Shown here: positions 38,641-49,856 of the stretch, one piece after another
Layout of the letters: every line of letters begins with the position of its first letter
How positions within the stretch are numbered: position 1 is the stretch's first letter
Assembly: GCA_021234155.1 (NCBI GenBank)
Contig: JAJEKV010000684.1
Location: forward strand, 1 to 64,000
Direction of reading: 5' to 3'
DNA from: Isoetes taiwanensis
Lineage: Eukaryota > Streptophyta > Lycopodiopsida > Isoetales > Isoetaceae
DNA: 64,000 nucleotides
Program-made: the position numbers and the translations under genes
The notes under the pieces: model-generated
What the model was told of the DNA's origin: nothing
Database searches by the model: none
What the model saw: the letters and a program-made list of their open reading frames with translations, nothing else

Positions 38641-39130
38641 AGTTGACTAGAGTAGGCCAAGTTAGTAAAAAGAGAAAGTAAATATAGGCCTGTTGTTTGA
38701 CTGATGAGTGTGAAAAGCTTTTTTAGATCATAGAGGCCATTTGCCATTCTACACTTTTAAAAACTCAGGACCTTTCCTTACCATTTAAAGTTTACATAAC
38801 TATCACTAAATTTTATTGGAGTTGCCATTTTGGGATAGACACCCTATTGCTTTTTGCAAGCAAACAATGGTCTCAAACCAAGAGAAGTATGCTAAGATAG
38901 AAAGGAGTGCTGCTGCTCTCATCTTTTTGATCGAGAGACAGGGTCATCTTTACAAAAATCCCAAGCCACTATCTACATGCAAAGCAGGAACCCCATGCCT
39001 TTTTTGTATGGTAAGAAATTAGAAAAACCTAAGCTTCATAGGTGGGCTTGTAGGCTTCAATCTTATGATTTAAAGGTAAAGGTTATTCATGTATTGAACA
39101 ACCCGAGTTTATACCTGCCTGCTGCCTACT
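38640..39130 (+). pseudogene. Gypsy-type RNase H domain
   Basis: After the RT thumb (FMEXTSFLRVYVPNFSHLI, ~38570-38625) come TQDLSLPFKVYIT (~38765-38803), NQEKYAKIERSAAALIFLIE (38878-38937) and the terminal SYDLKVKVIHVLNNPS (39061-39108). YAKIERSAAALIF corresponds to the conserved YxxxExExLA helix of the gypsy RNase H. It is followed directly by the integrase linker. Confidence 0.75.
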
Positions 39131-39139
39131 TTGAACATG

Positions 39140-40509
39140 AGGAGGTGGTACAAGAAGAAGAAATGACTAACCTTGTTGTAAATGAGCGGGACGTGTCAAC
39201 TATGCCAGCTCAAGGTTGGCAACAACCTATCAGGAGATTCCTTCAGTATCAAGAGATACCTTCTGAATTTTCAAAAAGCCAAGCTTACAAGTTTAAGTTA
39301 AAATGTTTGACTTACTCATTGGTTGGTGACATCTTGTGCAAGGTAAATAGGGATGGTGTACTCTTAAGATGTGTTGATGAAGATGAAGCTGCCCGGTACT
39401 TCTTTGAAAATCACAAAGGTGTTTGTGGTGGTCATTTTGCAGCAGTATACAACCGCAAAAAAAATATTAAGGTCCGGGTTATTTTCGGCCTCATTTATTT
39501 AGAGATTGCTATGATGTCATTAAAACTTGCCATCAATGCGGATCTTTGGTAAGAAAATTTTGCATCGCCCCTCTTCTTTGGGATTGTGTCCCCGTGCCCA
39601 TTTCAAGTTTGGGGGCTAGATTATGTTGGCCCTATAAATCCCCCATCTTACGCTTTCGCAAGATGAATACATTGTTGTGGCCACAGATTTATTTACCAAA
39701 TGGTCAAGCAAGACCCTTGAGAAAAGCAAATGCATATACCATCGCTAGGTTTTTGCATGAAAAAATATTTGTTCTAGGTTTGGAATCCCTTTCAAAATTT
39801 TGACCCGACAGAGGCTCTACTTTTATTAATGAGGTTATTCAAATTTTGTTTCAAGTCTCAAAATCAGACATGTGAAAAGCTCAGCCTATTATCCCAAGGA
39901 AATGGTCAAAGCCGAAGTCTACTAACAAAGTGCTTAAGGGAATTTTGCGAAAAACGGTTTGCCAAAACCAAAAAGATTGGCATTTGAAATTATATGATGC
40001 CCTTTGGGCTCATAGAATCATCATAAAGCCGCCACTAATGCTTCTCCTTTGATTTGGTTTATGGTGTTGAAGCGCTTATTCTGCTGAGTTGAGATTCCCT
40101 CTTGAGAATGGCACTCAAGTTGATCCGGAGCCATCAAGCATTACAACATGTATGAAGTTTTGCTAAAATTGGATGAGGATAGATTTGATTAAAACTTCAA
40201 TCTACTTAAGAAGGCTAGAGTGCAGCTTTTAAAGCGACTCACAAGCTCCAGGGATAGATTTGCTCCATTGGAACTCGTGCTCAAATGGGATGTTGCAAAT
40301 GAAGGTAAGCTATCTAAATTTGAAAATCCTTGGGAAGGCCCTTACGATTGTAAAAGAAGTCGGGTTGTTCATCCTATTCTTAAGGATCTCAAAACAGGTT
40401 TGGAATTACCAAATCCTACAAATATCCAAAGATTTGAAAGATATTGGCCTCAACATGCATGTTTAGGCCTTTTTTGCTCCTATATGAATACTTATTTTAA
40501 CTTAGAGTA
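39140..40509 (+). pseudogene. Integrase of the Ty3-type element
   Basis: The HHCC finger is seen as GVCGGHFA (39418-39441) and TCHQCGSL (39523-39548). Core DDE: D in GLDYVGP (39609-39630), D in DRGSTFINEV (39807-39836) and E in the decayed STNKVL block (~39915). The C-terminal domain has VLKWDVANEGKLSKFENPWEGP (40276-40341), with ERYWP near the end. Stops separate the pieces. Integrase after RNase H confirms Ty3 order. No chromodomain is visible, which fits a non-chromovirus such as Tat. Confidence 0.85.
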
Positions 40510-40689
40510 GGTTAATTGTTGTTGAAAAATTGAAGATTTAAAACTCTTTTGATTGGTTCCGTTTCATTTCCTTTAGGCTTAAGTCGTAGATTCTTGTTGA
40601 TTGGATTTGCTAAGTTGTTTTGGTTAGTTGTATTCAAGGTTCTTAATACTTGTACCATCAAGACCATTTTTCCTTTGAGGTGAGCTAAT

Positions 40690-41393
40690 TGTGTGTTCTG
40701 TTTGAAGCAGTAAATATTTTTTCAAGACCGCACAATTTCAAAAGAGCAAGAGAATTTCTATTATTCAAAAAAAAAAAAGGGGTACACAAATTTACAGATG
40801 ATCGGATCCTCTCATAGGAAGCCAATGCTATGGGTATTCCTCGAAGGGATAGTAGGAATCTTGTCCAAGGAGAGCCATCCATAAAGATCCAAGAGACCAT
40901 TATATCGGTAAAAAAATTGTTCATGGTACCAAAACATAATGATCTTCACTCGAGAGATTCTCTTTCAGAGTTTGAAATGCATCTCTTTATCATGAGAAGC
41001 ATCAAGGAACCATAGCTATCCGCTAGCATCCCGTGGGAGTAGTATAACCTTTATACTGCCAAATTGAGCATCTGGCTCATGATGATGCTTACACAAAAAG
41101 TAGTGCATATGTAGCATCCTCAATACATTCCCTTGTAAAAATTCCGCCCATGAGCCTTTGTGTTCGGGACAATTGCAAAAGGTCGCTAGTTTCTCTTGAT
41201 AAGTCTTTTGCCCAAGGAAACACTCCATGGCAAGGTGATCATGGTTCATGTCTTTTTTGTAGAGTTCCTTTTCTGAGTCGTGGTAGTTTTGGTCAACATT
41301 TGTGCCTTCCCATATACACGCCTCAAAATGCATGTGCACCGGTAAATTTCCACGAGGAAGAGGTTCTTCATTAATTAAAACATTGTCCCATTC
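40690..41393 (-). CDS. Antisense reading frames between integrase and 3' LTR
   Basis: On the minus strand a frame open from ~41393 to 41016 reads VLINEEPLPRGNLPVHMHFE, CIWEGTNVDQNYHDSEKELY, and CNCPEHKGSWAEFLQGNVL. A second block at 40924-40685 contains DIMVSWIFMDGSPWTRFLLS. Composition is protein-like rather than AT noise. Tat-branch elements such as Grande and Retand are known to have antisense ORFs in this position; their function is unsettled. I do not recognise a domain. It may be decayed, since one in-frame TGA lies at 41394-41396, with protein-like sequence continuing beyond it. Confidence 0.42.
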
Positions 41394-41399
41394 TCAGAC

Positions 41400-42140
41400 C
41401 AGATGCATTTCTTGCAATGTGTCTGATTACACCATAAGGAATAGGTACTCAGAATGGATCAAGCTCGTGAAGCACTCCTAAATTGCTGCTCGGATCATTT
41501 GTTACATTGTCCCGTATAGGTGTATGGTAAGAAAAAAGGAGCCATGATCGGCAGGAGGTCGAGTTTTAAAACGAGCACGAGCAGGAGGAGAGAGCAAATT
41601 AGGTTCGAGTCGATGGTTTGAATTTTTGGTTTGAAGGTTTGAATTTTTAGTTTGAAATACATTCAATGGTTGTATGAGCCAAATTTCTTGAATAGTAGAA
41701 GTTTAGTTAAATAGGGTAGAGATTTGCTATGCTTTAACAATTTTGAGTGTTGTCATTTTCAGGTCCATTTGCTCATTACTCTTATTTGTCTTAAGTTGGC
41801 CTCTTTCCATCTAGCCCTTGCTTCCATATGAAATTTTAAGAGTGCTAATCCTACATTGTTACTCATCCCTTTATTTGGCACTCATGCTAATTTGATTATA
41901 TTGTCATTGTCATATGTTCATCCACTTCTTCTCCATATTCACTGTCTTGAGTTGTCCTACCCTCCATTTGATCTTATTTTCTTATCACTCTCTCCATTAC
42001 CTTATACTCTGCCTCATATTTCCCACCACCGCAGAGTAATTCTATTCCCTCCACCACTTGTTGATATTTTGAAGACCTTCAGTTAGCATTTTTTTCCTTT
42101 GAGGTTTTGGGGACCAGCCTCATTCTTTCCTTTGAGGAGA
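41400..42140. other. 3' untranslated tail of the Ty3-type element
   Basis: AT-rich with a small purine/GAGCA-rich patch near 41540-41600 and pyrimidine-rich 41850-42070. No convincing frame. It ends in the GAGGAGA tract before the 3' LTR. Confidence 0.6.
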
Positions 42141-44583
42141 TGTTGCCCTTTGGGCAAACATGGACCATCATGATACCTAGAGTTTCAAGATTGGAAGATA
42201 CTTGTCGGAGTTTGGAAGACTTGTGGTTTCTTTTGAGGTTTCATCTTAAGTTACTTTCCTATTACTCATATGGTAAGAGTTAGTGTTATTTTGATCCGCT
42301 AGAGTTTGGAAGAAATTGGCTCAAGTTTGGAAGACCCTTGGGATCTTGGTTGTATAGCCTAATTCTTTCCTTTGAGGAAATTTTCTAGTTACATTCTTAT
42401 TTCTTGAAGACCAGGCAAAGGATATAGCAAGCTATACAAGGAGTTATAAGCATGTTGCTCATATTCACTCATATGGAGCTAAATGGAGTTGCACCAATGG
42501 TTTGGAAGTCACACCTATGAAGATGTCACTTTAAAGGTGAATTTTGCTCTTGTTTAGGCCTTGAAGATTGGAAGACCTTTTAGAAGTTTGGAAGACCCTA
42601 GGGCCTTGAGCAAAGTTATGAGGTATGATTTGAGCTTTGGAGATAAGATCATGTGCTCTGGGGTTTGTATCCTTTATCCATTTCATCCATTCCATATCCA
42701 CTTTCCTTTCATCTTTTTATACCCCATTTCCACCTTGTCATGCCTTCTTTCATTACTTCACTACCTATATTTTTATTGGCCTCACCTCCACTTGTGAATT
42801 GCTCTCAAGAGATCATGAAAACTTCAAGAGCAAGGAGGCTTGAATTTTACTTTCATCTTATTTCCCTAAATCCCTGCCATAGCCTTTTTTTTCCTATCTT
42901 TTCACCCTCTTCCTATGATTTTTTCACCATTCCCAAGGTTGAAAACTCATTGACCATGGTCAAAATGGGCAAAATTTCAAGTATCTCAATTTGACTTGAA
43001 AACACTCTAGATTTAGACTTGGCAAAAAATAGCTATGTTGGCCTTCCAAAATTCAAAAGACCTTGGAAAATTCCTCAAATATTATTTCTTGGGATGCGTG
43101 CCAAAAAAGAAAAAACCTATTCTAGCCTATCTACCCTATCTACTGATAGCTCCGTGTCACCTCCCCCATTTTTCCACGTGGCGCCAGGGGGGCCGGACAC
43201 TTTGGTTGTCCCTGCGGCACGCCAAAGTCAATAGTGAGGTCAACACTATTCCTTATATACGTGAAGCCTCCGGACTCGTTTTGCTGTGGGATATATCACC
43301 CTCAAGATTTTTTTTCGATGAACCCTAAGAAACGGGAACACCTTAAATCCGCCAAATCGCGCTATAATTTGATTTTGAACCCAGCCAATTTTCTTCAAAT
43401 CGCCTCCCTGAACCTTTTCCGAGACCTGATGATGATCCTCTGGGGCACTTGGTTTGATAGAAATTGCTCAAATTAGGCCTAAAATCTTTCGGCCGAGCTA
43501 GTTTTGGGAAGAACGGTTCTTAAGCCAAGAGCATCACGAATCAAATCAACCACCCCTGAGAGATATACCTCCGATTTTGGCGAGATTGAATATCTTGATA
43601 TCATTTTTTTTGCTTGGGGATTCCAATTCGCCCATTTCATTCGATATTGAAGTCCCGCGTTTGTGAGACCTTTTCAAGATTGAAGCTCCTAGATTACAAA
43701 CTTAAATAATCACTCCATATTACTTCATTGGTATTTTTTGAAGCCCTCGAAGGCTCATGCCAGCCTTGAAATTTCTCTCAAGCATTATTATTTTCAAAGC
43801 TTTGGTAATATCTCGTTGACATTATCAAACCTCGTGGATCACTTTGATATAATGCATAGTCTTTGCCTCAAAATCATTGTCATCGTTATACATCCATTCT
43901 TTTGTAATTTCTGCTTTGCCTTTTTAAAAAGCAAAACCAAAAAACAAGACCAAAAATATTTACTCCGTAGATTATATCTTCCGGTGTAGTTGTATTTCAT
44001 CCTTATAGCAACCCTAGAAACCTATACACTGAAGAAAACATATAAAAATATTTCTTTTTCATAACTCATTATGTAGTTTGTTCTTTTCTTGAGGTTTTGT
44101 TTACTTACGTAAAAACTAAAACATCTTTTTTGCTATTCAAACCTTTTGCACATGATCTAGAGGTTATTTTGAAGTTGCCTCAGACAGATCCCAATCCAAA
44201 ATTCCCCATCAAACTCCATCTCAAAATTTGGCTCTGCTTTTGGCACCGCCAACTTTTGACTCGCCTTTGACCTCGATTTTCTTGACCTTCCTTTATTCAA
44301 ATCAAGTCAAATCTTTTCACCATTTTCCTCTCAGCTTGTTTACCACTTATAACACCAATCAGATCTTCTATTTCTCTCAAGGTGTGTCTGCAAGTTCAGT
44401 TCTTGCTCTGACAGTTTTTTCAGTTTCAGGGACTCTAGTGATTTTGAAAAAACTAGCACTTCAAAAATGAATTTTCTGGTTTCATGTGACAAGGATTGAT
44501 CACCCTAAGTGATCTGGAGGTTCTAACCACTTTGTTTAAGATTCCCTTGAGGTTAGGCTAAAATTCCAGGTTTTAGGCTAACA
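42141..44583 (+). repeat. 3' LTR of the Ty3-type element
   Basis: Starts TGTTGCCCTTTGGG after a short purine stretch GAGGAGA (42134-42140), which is a weak polypurine tract, and ends TTTTAGGCTAACA before the second AGCTG. Pairing with the first LTR in identical orientation, with matched target duplications, proves a single intact insertion. Confidence 0.92.
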
Positions 44584-44588
44584 AGCTG

Positions 44589-45230
44589 GCTCATTCCTCC
44601 TTATGAAGCCAGCAAAACTTGGACAGATAGTCAAAGCTTGCTCGGCTGTGATGAACACTCCACTCATTCTCAAAGTATGTACTATCATGCATGTTCTTTC
44701 AAAAAGAAAAGCATAAGCTGACATATTTTCTAATTAAAGGTTAGGACATGTTGCTTTGAAGGCAGGAACTGTATTCATTCTCTAATTCCCCAGATTAGAG
44801 AGTGGGGTGCCGCAGCTGTAACTGTGCATGGCAGAACCCGGCAGCAACATTATAGCAAAGTAGTAGATTGGGATTACATCTATAAATGTATTGAACAAGC
44901 CGGTGACTTGCAAGTTATTGGAAATGGGGATATATTTTCATTTACTGATTGGAATGAGCATCTTGCTTCTGCGTGCCTTTCAACATGTCTAATTGCTCAT
45001 GGATCACGCATAAAGGTACCTAAGTAGCATACAATAATCCTATGTCCAGTTGGTAGGATGTATTTATGTTCTCAAAATGTATGTGTCAGCTACTCATGTT
45101 TTTATGTGGGCTTTCAACCTTGGTTATTTACTGAGATTAAGGAGCAAAGACACTGGGACATTAGTGCAAATTAACGGATAGATATCCTTCATGATTATGT
45201 CAGATATGGTGTTGAGCATTGGGGCTCAGG
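44589..45230 (+). pseudogene. DUS3: DUS3 fragment, 3' part after the retrotransposon
   Basis: The interrupted exon resumes in frame (SFLLMKPAKLGQIVKACSAV, then MNTPLILK) with a GTATGT donor at 44675. The next exon, 44794-45015, follows CCCCAG and reads IREWGAAAVTVHGRTRQQHY, KVVDWDYIYKCIEQAGDLQV, then GNGDIFSFTDWNEH and ends at SRIK before GTACC; this is the TIM-barrel region with the VHGRTRQQ motif. A third exon begins at 45118 (PWLFTEIKEQRHWDISAN), but the acceptor is CAA instead of CAG and TAA at 45172-45174 stops it; YGVEHWGSG follows. Homology ends near 45225, so the C-terminus was never captured or is lost. Confidence 0.87.
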
Positions 45231-45240
45231 CCCTTTTTCT

Positions 45241-46130
45241 ATGGCACCTCTGTCTTATATTTACCTTAATATTATTGGGCCACGTAAGAAAATAAGTCAC
45301 CATAGCTTTTCCACTAAACAATTTAAGACATGTCTTAAATGGGTTCCGTACAACTTGAGTGGAGCATTTTATTCGGAAACCCCGCCACAAAATAAGGTAT
45401 GCATTTCTATCCTATCACGTGGCTGCTTGGGATCTTTAGGGGTGTCATAAAAAAGAGTAAAATGGTATGTACCGGACTGAATGGATCGCCGATGCCCAAA
45501 GATTGGCATGGCATGGCTTGAATCGCTGGGAATGGAAGGATCTGATCGAATGGAAAGGCCAAAGGCCATACTTTATAAATATCAAGAAACGGATTTGCCC
45601 TCAGTCGGAATCAAGTGAACGGAAGTGCATTCGGATTGCGTAACGGATTTGCATTGATGTGTCAAATTTTGTGTTGCGTCGGCCTTGTAGAAGGTAATTG
45701 GTATTTGTTCTTTGTTTCTTTGCAATTTGTGGGTTGGAATGGGCAATAGGGACGAATCAGGTAGGGTGGAATGGGTTCATCTCCATGCAAGATCTTCATC
45801 CGTGATATCTAAGTTCGCGCTCATTCTTCATTGCTTTGTTATGGCAAATAGAGCGTAACTACTGGCCCTTGCTCTTATGTCCGCACTTTGTACCCTCTCT
45901 CAATCATTGGTGCCCAAGCTTAGTTTCGGATTTTCGCCTGTAATTATGCCTCTGTTTGTAATTTGATTCTTTATGCCTCACGATTCTTTATGCCTCGATT
46001 CCTGCATGCATGGGCTATGAATCGGTAGATGGCAAAAGAAGGGGCCGTGATCAGGATGAGCCCACCGAAATGGTTAGGTAGAGCCGCGGATCAGAAAACT
46101 ATGGAGTAGTGGAAAACCAAAATTATGAGA
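45241..46130. other. Helitron interior, no gene recognised; 20-bp palindrome
   Basis: Just past the DUS3 fragment. A frame at 45241-45450 (MAPLSYIYLNIIGPRKK and on) is unassigned. ATTTAAGACATGTCTTAAAT at 45321-45340 is a perfect palindrome. The rest is a mixture of short frames without motif support. Confidence 0.5.
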
Positions 46131-46250
46131 CACGCCTTATAATTATAAGACACCTCTTATAACGGTGGCCATGGAAAACTAAATTTTTTAAGACATGCCA
46201 CAAAATTGCGGTGGCACCTAAAATGCTGTCTTATAATTATAAGACAGCCA
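46130..46250. repeat. Palindrome-rich ~120-bp block
   Basis: GCTGTCTTATAA joined to its exact inverse TTATAAGACAGC forms a perfect 24-bp palindrome at 46225-46248. A related CTTATAATTATAAG occurs at ~46136-46149. The two may be the outer repeats of a small foldback unit containing GGTGGCCATGG and GGTGGCACC. Confidence 0.6.
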
Positions 46251-46261
46251 TATTTTAAGGA

Positions 46262-47050
46262 AGGAAGGTACTTTATCGTCCCACGGAGACCAATCGGCCT
46301 ATGGGACCCAATACAAAAACGCGTAAAGCGGATTGGACATCGTCGGGATTAAAACCCCTCGCCCAAGGGTTTTTCGAGGAAAAAAAATCGCAAAAGAATC
46401 AACCACACAAACTAACATACAAAAAATGCGTAAACACCCAAATATATCTGCCATGCACCGCGACTGGGCAGCCTAATCGGGAAAGCAAACAAAGGGGCAA
46501 AGATGACCTCGCAGTCCAGCCTCTGAATGTAGGGACCCGGTGGCACGTATTGGCGGTGTGTTCATCGCCAAATGGGCAAGTCCGCATTAAGGAGCGATCC
46601 GCCCGACCGATTTTGGGCAACTCGAAAGTGTGAGACTCATCCTCAATGGCACCCGTTGACAAGAAGCGACAGAGCCAGGCCCGTCACGGGGCTCTAATCC
46701 ACCGCCTGCCTCGATCACGAAGATGGTGGGCACCCAGGCAACGGAGTCTGAGTTTTAGGCTATGTGGGCAAATTGGAACGTAGAGCGTAGGCCCCAGCCA
46801 ATACGGGTTGATGTGCTCCTTGTAATGGGCCGTTTTGACCTTCATTTAGAGGCCGGGGTCCCGCAGCTTTGCCGAGGAAACAAGCGTCTGGACCCCATGC
46901 TAAGCCGCCACGACGGCCATTGTCCACTGCGACGATTCTGTGCTCGCGACGTTCATCTCGGCGAACCAGCGATCTCTCCTACCCCTCCCTCGGGCCCCTA
47001 AGTCGCTCGCACTCATTGCCACAAGTAAGCCGGTGGAGCCGAAGCATCAC
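46262..47050 (-). mobile_element. LINE/SINE-like retroelement, reversed copy in the Helitron
   Basis: On the minus strand the 3' end matches 24560-24690 (GGCCGATTGGTCTC, GTGGGACGATAAAG); an upstream stretch at 46600-46645 matches TTGAGGATGARTCTCA and TTGCCCAAA of the copy at 24.3 kb. It is markedly GC-richer than the Helitron around it, so it is a foreign insertion. A minus-strand frame at 46399-46662 (MSTGAIEDESHTFELPKIG) is not conserved in the other copy. Confidence 0.6.
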
Positions 47051-47059
47051 CCATAGTAA

Positions 47060-49510
47060 CCACTTTCTGAAAATAGACAACCGTGGAAAAAGGGCCTCAG
47101 ATTCAAAAGGTATAATTTTATGCTATTCTTTACATGGTTACAAGTTGAAGAGTTAGCATGACATCACGTAGAATGATAGGACACTATTAAAACTATGATC
47201 TCTTCACAATTTGAACATATGGATAGTTGCATTTCATAATGGGATCAGAGACTATTCATTTTGGATACAGAAATTGTTTTGTGCTAACATATGGAGGTCA
47301 GATATCATCCTTATATGGATCGCTATTCAATGCCATTTTCAGTCACATGAAGAAAGGGCTATGCTGAAGAGTTCTTATATTGCAGAAAAAGTATTCGCCT
47401 TTCTCCACCATTGCATTATGGTGTTGGATTTCCATTATATCTACAGAATTGTTCTGTCCTATAACTACAAATGCTTGCCCAATCTTAATTCTGTGTAGTT
47501 TTACGTGGTTTGGAAATTTCAAACTTGCCTACGTAGTTTCATAATAGCCCACTGAGACTATTTGTTATTCCTTCTTATTGTGTATTCCATAGAAATAAAG
47601 AACTAGGCAGGCAAGGCATACTTAGGTCTTTGGCTCCTTGACCTTTCATCTATTCTTATATGCTAATCATTATATGCTAATCATTGGCTTCCACCGTTGG
47701 ATTGTTCCCTGCCTTTTAGAAACACTTTTGGCCATGTAAAATTTAAGACTAGAATGCATGTTGAAGATCCTCAGAAGTGATGGGACTTTCCTTCAATTGA
47801 TCATGCTTAAGAAATGCATTTACAATGCACACGAATTATTGCGTCGCCAGTTACTTTATCTTCTATGCTTTGATGAACCTATAGATGTTTCTGATAATAC
47901 TTTTTCTGAATACACTATAACTTGAGGTATAGAACTGAGATTTTTGTGTTCTGATTCTCAGAATGTGCAACCACTAAGAAAGACGTTAAAGATGTATCTA
48001 ACATTCAATTCAATAATCTTACTCAAATAGAACTTATTCTTGAAGATGGGCTTTAAGTTACAGCATGAACTTTGAATATATTAGTTATATAGAACCTTTA
48101 CAGGCTGAAGACATGTTATATTGGTGAAAGATGCACATGTTGAGCCAAACAATGGTATCTTTAGGATAATCGCAGAGTCATATGCCTGCAACATTATCTT
48201 CTTTCTTGAAGAAAAGCTCTTATAGAACGTTTGATCTTCTTTTGCATGTAGATTTTCAAAAGCATGACCACTTCTACCACCACATCCAGTAGAATACCTT
48301 TGTATCTGCATTTGCTATTGCATACATGGTTGCTCATACTATATAATTGTATAATGCAGATAGGAATCTAATTTCCTGCAAATATGGTCATGGAAACCGC
48401 ACTTGGTTGTTTCCAAATTGGTGTCAACTGAACACATATTTGAAGATGAAATGGAAGATTCTACGTACTTCAATAACCACAACATGTATTGACAGGAGTA
48501 AAATTAGTGACAGTCGCAGAATCTTATGCATGTTGTTGAATAGTGATGACATATATTCAACCCAAATCTCTGTCAATTCCTTATTCACATGTTTCCCAGA
48601 ATACTTTATTATTTTTATCATAATACCAGTTGTCTATCTCTATTTGCCTATCATAAATGAATTCAGGTCTCCAAAAATTGCATTGAAATGTTGCCAACTC
48701 TTGGTTTTTCCAAATACCATTTAACCACAAGACTTGCTTGGAATGCATGCACCAATTTAGGACCACAAGATCCACATTGAAATGCATGTTATACACTTTG
48801 TCTAGAAGCAAACATAACACTTTTCTAGAGATGTTGCTTTTGTTGCTCATGTATTTTTTTGATGCTGCTTAATTTGAATAGGGTAGTCTTCTGTTGATTC
48901 CGTTTCATTTGAATGACATTGGCATTTGTTGATTATGTATCTTCACTCAAACCCAAAGGTTAGTATATAAGAATATAATGAACAATATAGTTGGTTGGCC
49001 CTCACGTTCTGTGAATTGCAAACAACTTAATGCTAACCGTCTCTAGCATAGATTACTAACATCATTTGCAACATCATTCCATCTAAACAACTTTAGGTCC
49101 TAATGAATCCTGAGCAATAACTATAATTTGAACATTTACAAAATCACATTGAAAGCTTCGCAACAATGATCACCTTCATAGGGGCATGCATATTATTGTG
49201 ACATTTGAATTTGATACTTGAAAACATAATGGCCCATTATGATTCATATTACATGCCTTTGGAACTATTTCATGCAGTCGTTTCGCACTACAACAATGCC
49301 CAATATAAAGCATTTTGATATTTCACGATGATTCTACATTCTTGACCAAAGTTGGATTACTCACAACACTAATACGCACATAAACACCAACGTTATATAT
49401 ATGTACGTATATAAAATGGACATCCATCTTGGACAATAACTTAATATTAGCATTATTGACAACCCTACATATATTTTTAGATCTTATTCATATAATTCTA
49501 CAATAAAATT
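47060..49510. other. Helitron 3' part, no gene recognised
   Basis: AT-rich, with short frames only (largest 125 codons at 48347-48724, Ile/Asn/Leu-rich and without motifs). It looks like intronic or intergenic DNA carried by the Helitron. Confidence 0.45.
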
Positions 49511-49518
49511 GTATTTAC

Positions 49519-49546
49519 GCCCGGCAACGCCGGGCACCATAACTAG
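49519..49546 (+). terminator. Helitron 3' terminal hairpin and CTAG
   Basis: Perfect 7-bp GC stem with a 3-base loop (GCCCGGC AAC GCCGGGC), then ACCATAA and CTAG. In Helitrons this hairpin near the CTRR end is the replication stop signal. Here it is followed at once by T of the interrupted LTR. Confidence 0.88.
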
Positions 49547-49855
49547 TGTTAGAATTAAATATTAATTAAGAAGCCAAGTATGCCAAATTATTAATAATTA
49601 GTCATTAACACTAGAGTTGTCCCATGATGGACCAAAAATGGTCCATTTGCAGTGTTCACTTTAAAATTCGTATAAAATCAATAGCACAAAATCTATTCGA
49701 ACCCTTCCGAGGAGTTCGTATATTGCAGCCATGCTCTACTAGAAGAATATCTAAAAATATATACACACTCCATTCTTGTAAGTTATGCTCTAACAAACTC
49801 AGGGGGGCCAAGTACCAAAAAGTTCATGTTTAAATAAAGTCAAACTGTTTCAACA
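49547..49855 (+). mobile_element. Family X LTR, copy B, right part (3' of Helitron)
   Basis: Continues the LTR from T of TGTTAGAATTAAATATT through TGGACCAAAAATGGTCC to TTTCAACA. It matches the reversed LTR at 23611-23911. The LTR end abuts Copia coding sequence. Confidence 0.85.
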
Positions 49856-49856
49856 A

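Larger units (their letters stand above)
32687..44583 (+). mobile_element. Complete Ty3-type (Tat-like) LTR retrotransposon inserted in a DUS3 exon
   Basis: Flanked by 5-bp target duplications AGCTG (32682-32686, 44584-44588). The LTRs (2444 and 2443 bp) start TGTTGCCC and end GGCTAACA. Removing the element plus one AGCTG restores the DUS3 exon frame exactly. Internal order on the plus strand: gag with CCHC knuckles, protease, archaeal-type RNase H, RT, gypsy RNase H, integrase, then a ~1.6 kb tail with antisense reading frames. All frames carry stops or shifts, so this copy is inactive unless errors explain them. Integrase after RT/RNase H defines Ty3; long LTRs, the second RNase H and antisense ORFs point to the Tat branch. 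Confidence 0.92.
29335..49546 (+). mobile_element. Helitron (20.2 kb) carrying a captured DUS3 fragment and nested elements
   Basis: The 5' end TCAACCCTTTTAATTTGAG follows A of AGCTA. The 3' end is a perfect 7-bp stem hairpin (GCCCGGC AAC GCCGGGC, 49519-49535), seven bases, then CTAG at 49543-49546. The next base, T49547, resumes the interrupted LTR (TGTTAGAATTAAATATT). Two uninterrupted LTR copies (23.9 kb reversed; 54.45 kb) show AGCTA-TGTTAG, so insertion was precisely between A and T without target duplication, the Helitron hallmark. No Rep/helicase domain was seen; it is non-autonomous. Without the 11.9 kb LTR retrotransposon its length would be about 8.3 kb. Cargo: exon-like blocks at 29.7-32.7 kb, the DUS3 fragment, and a LINE-like element at 46.3 kb. 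Confidence 0.88.

Noticed and set aside
32687-44583. Dating the Ty3 insertion from LTR divergence
   Set aside because: Many LTR differences sit at CTG/CAG or homopolymers and may be sequence error.
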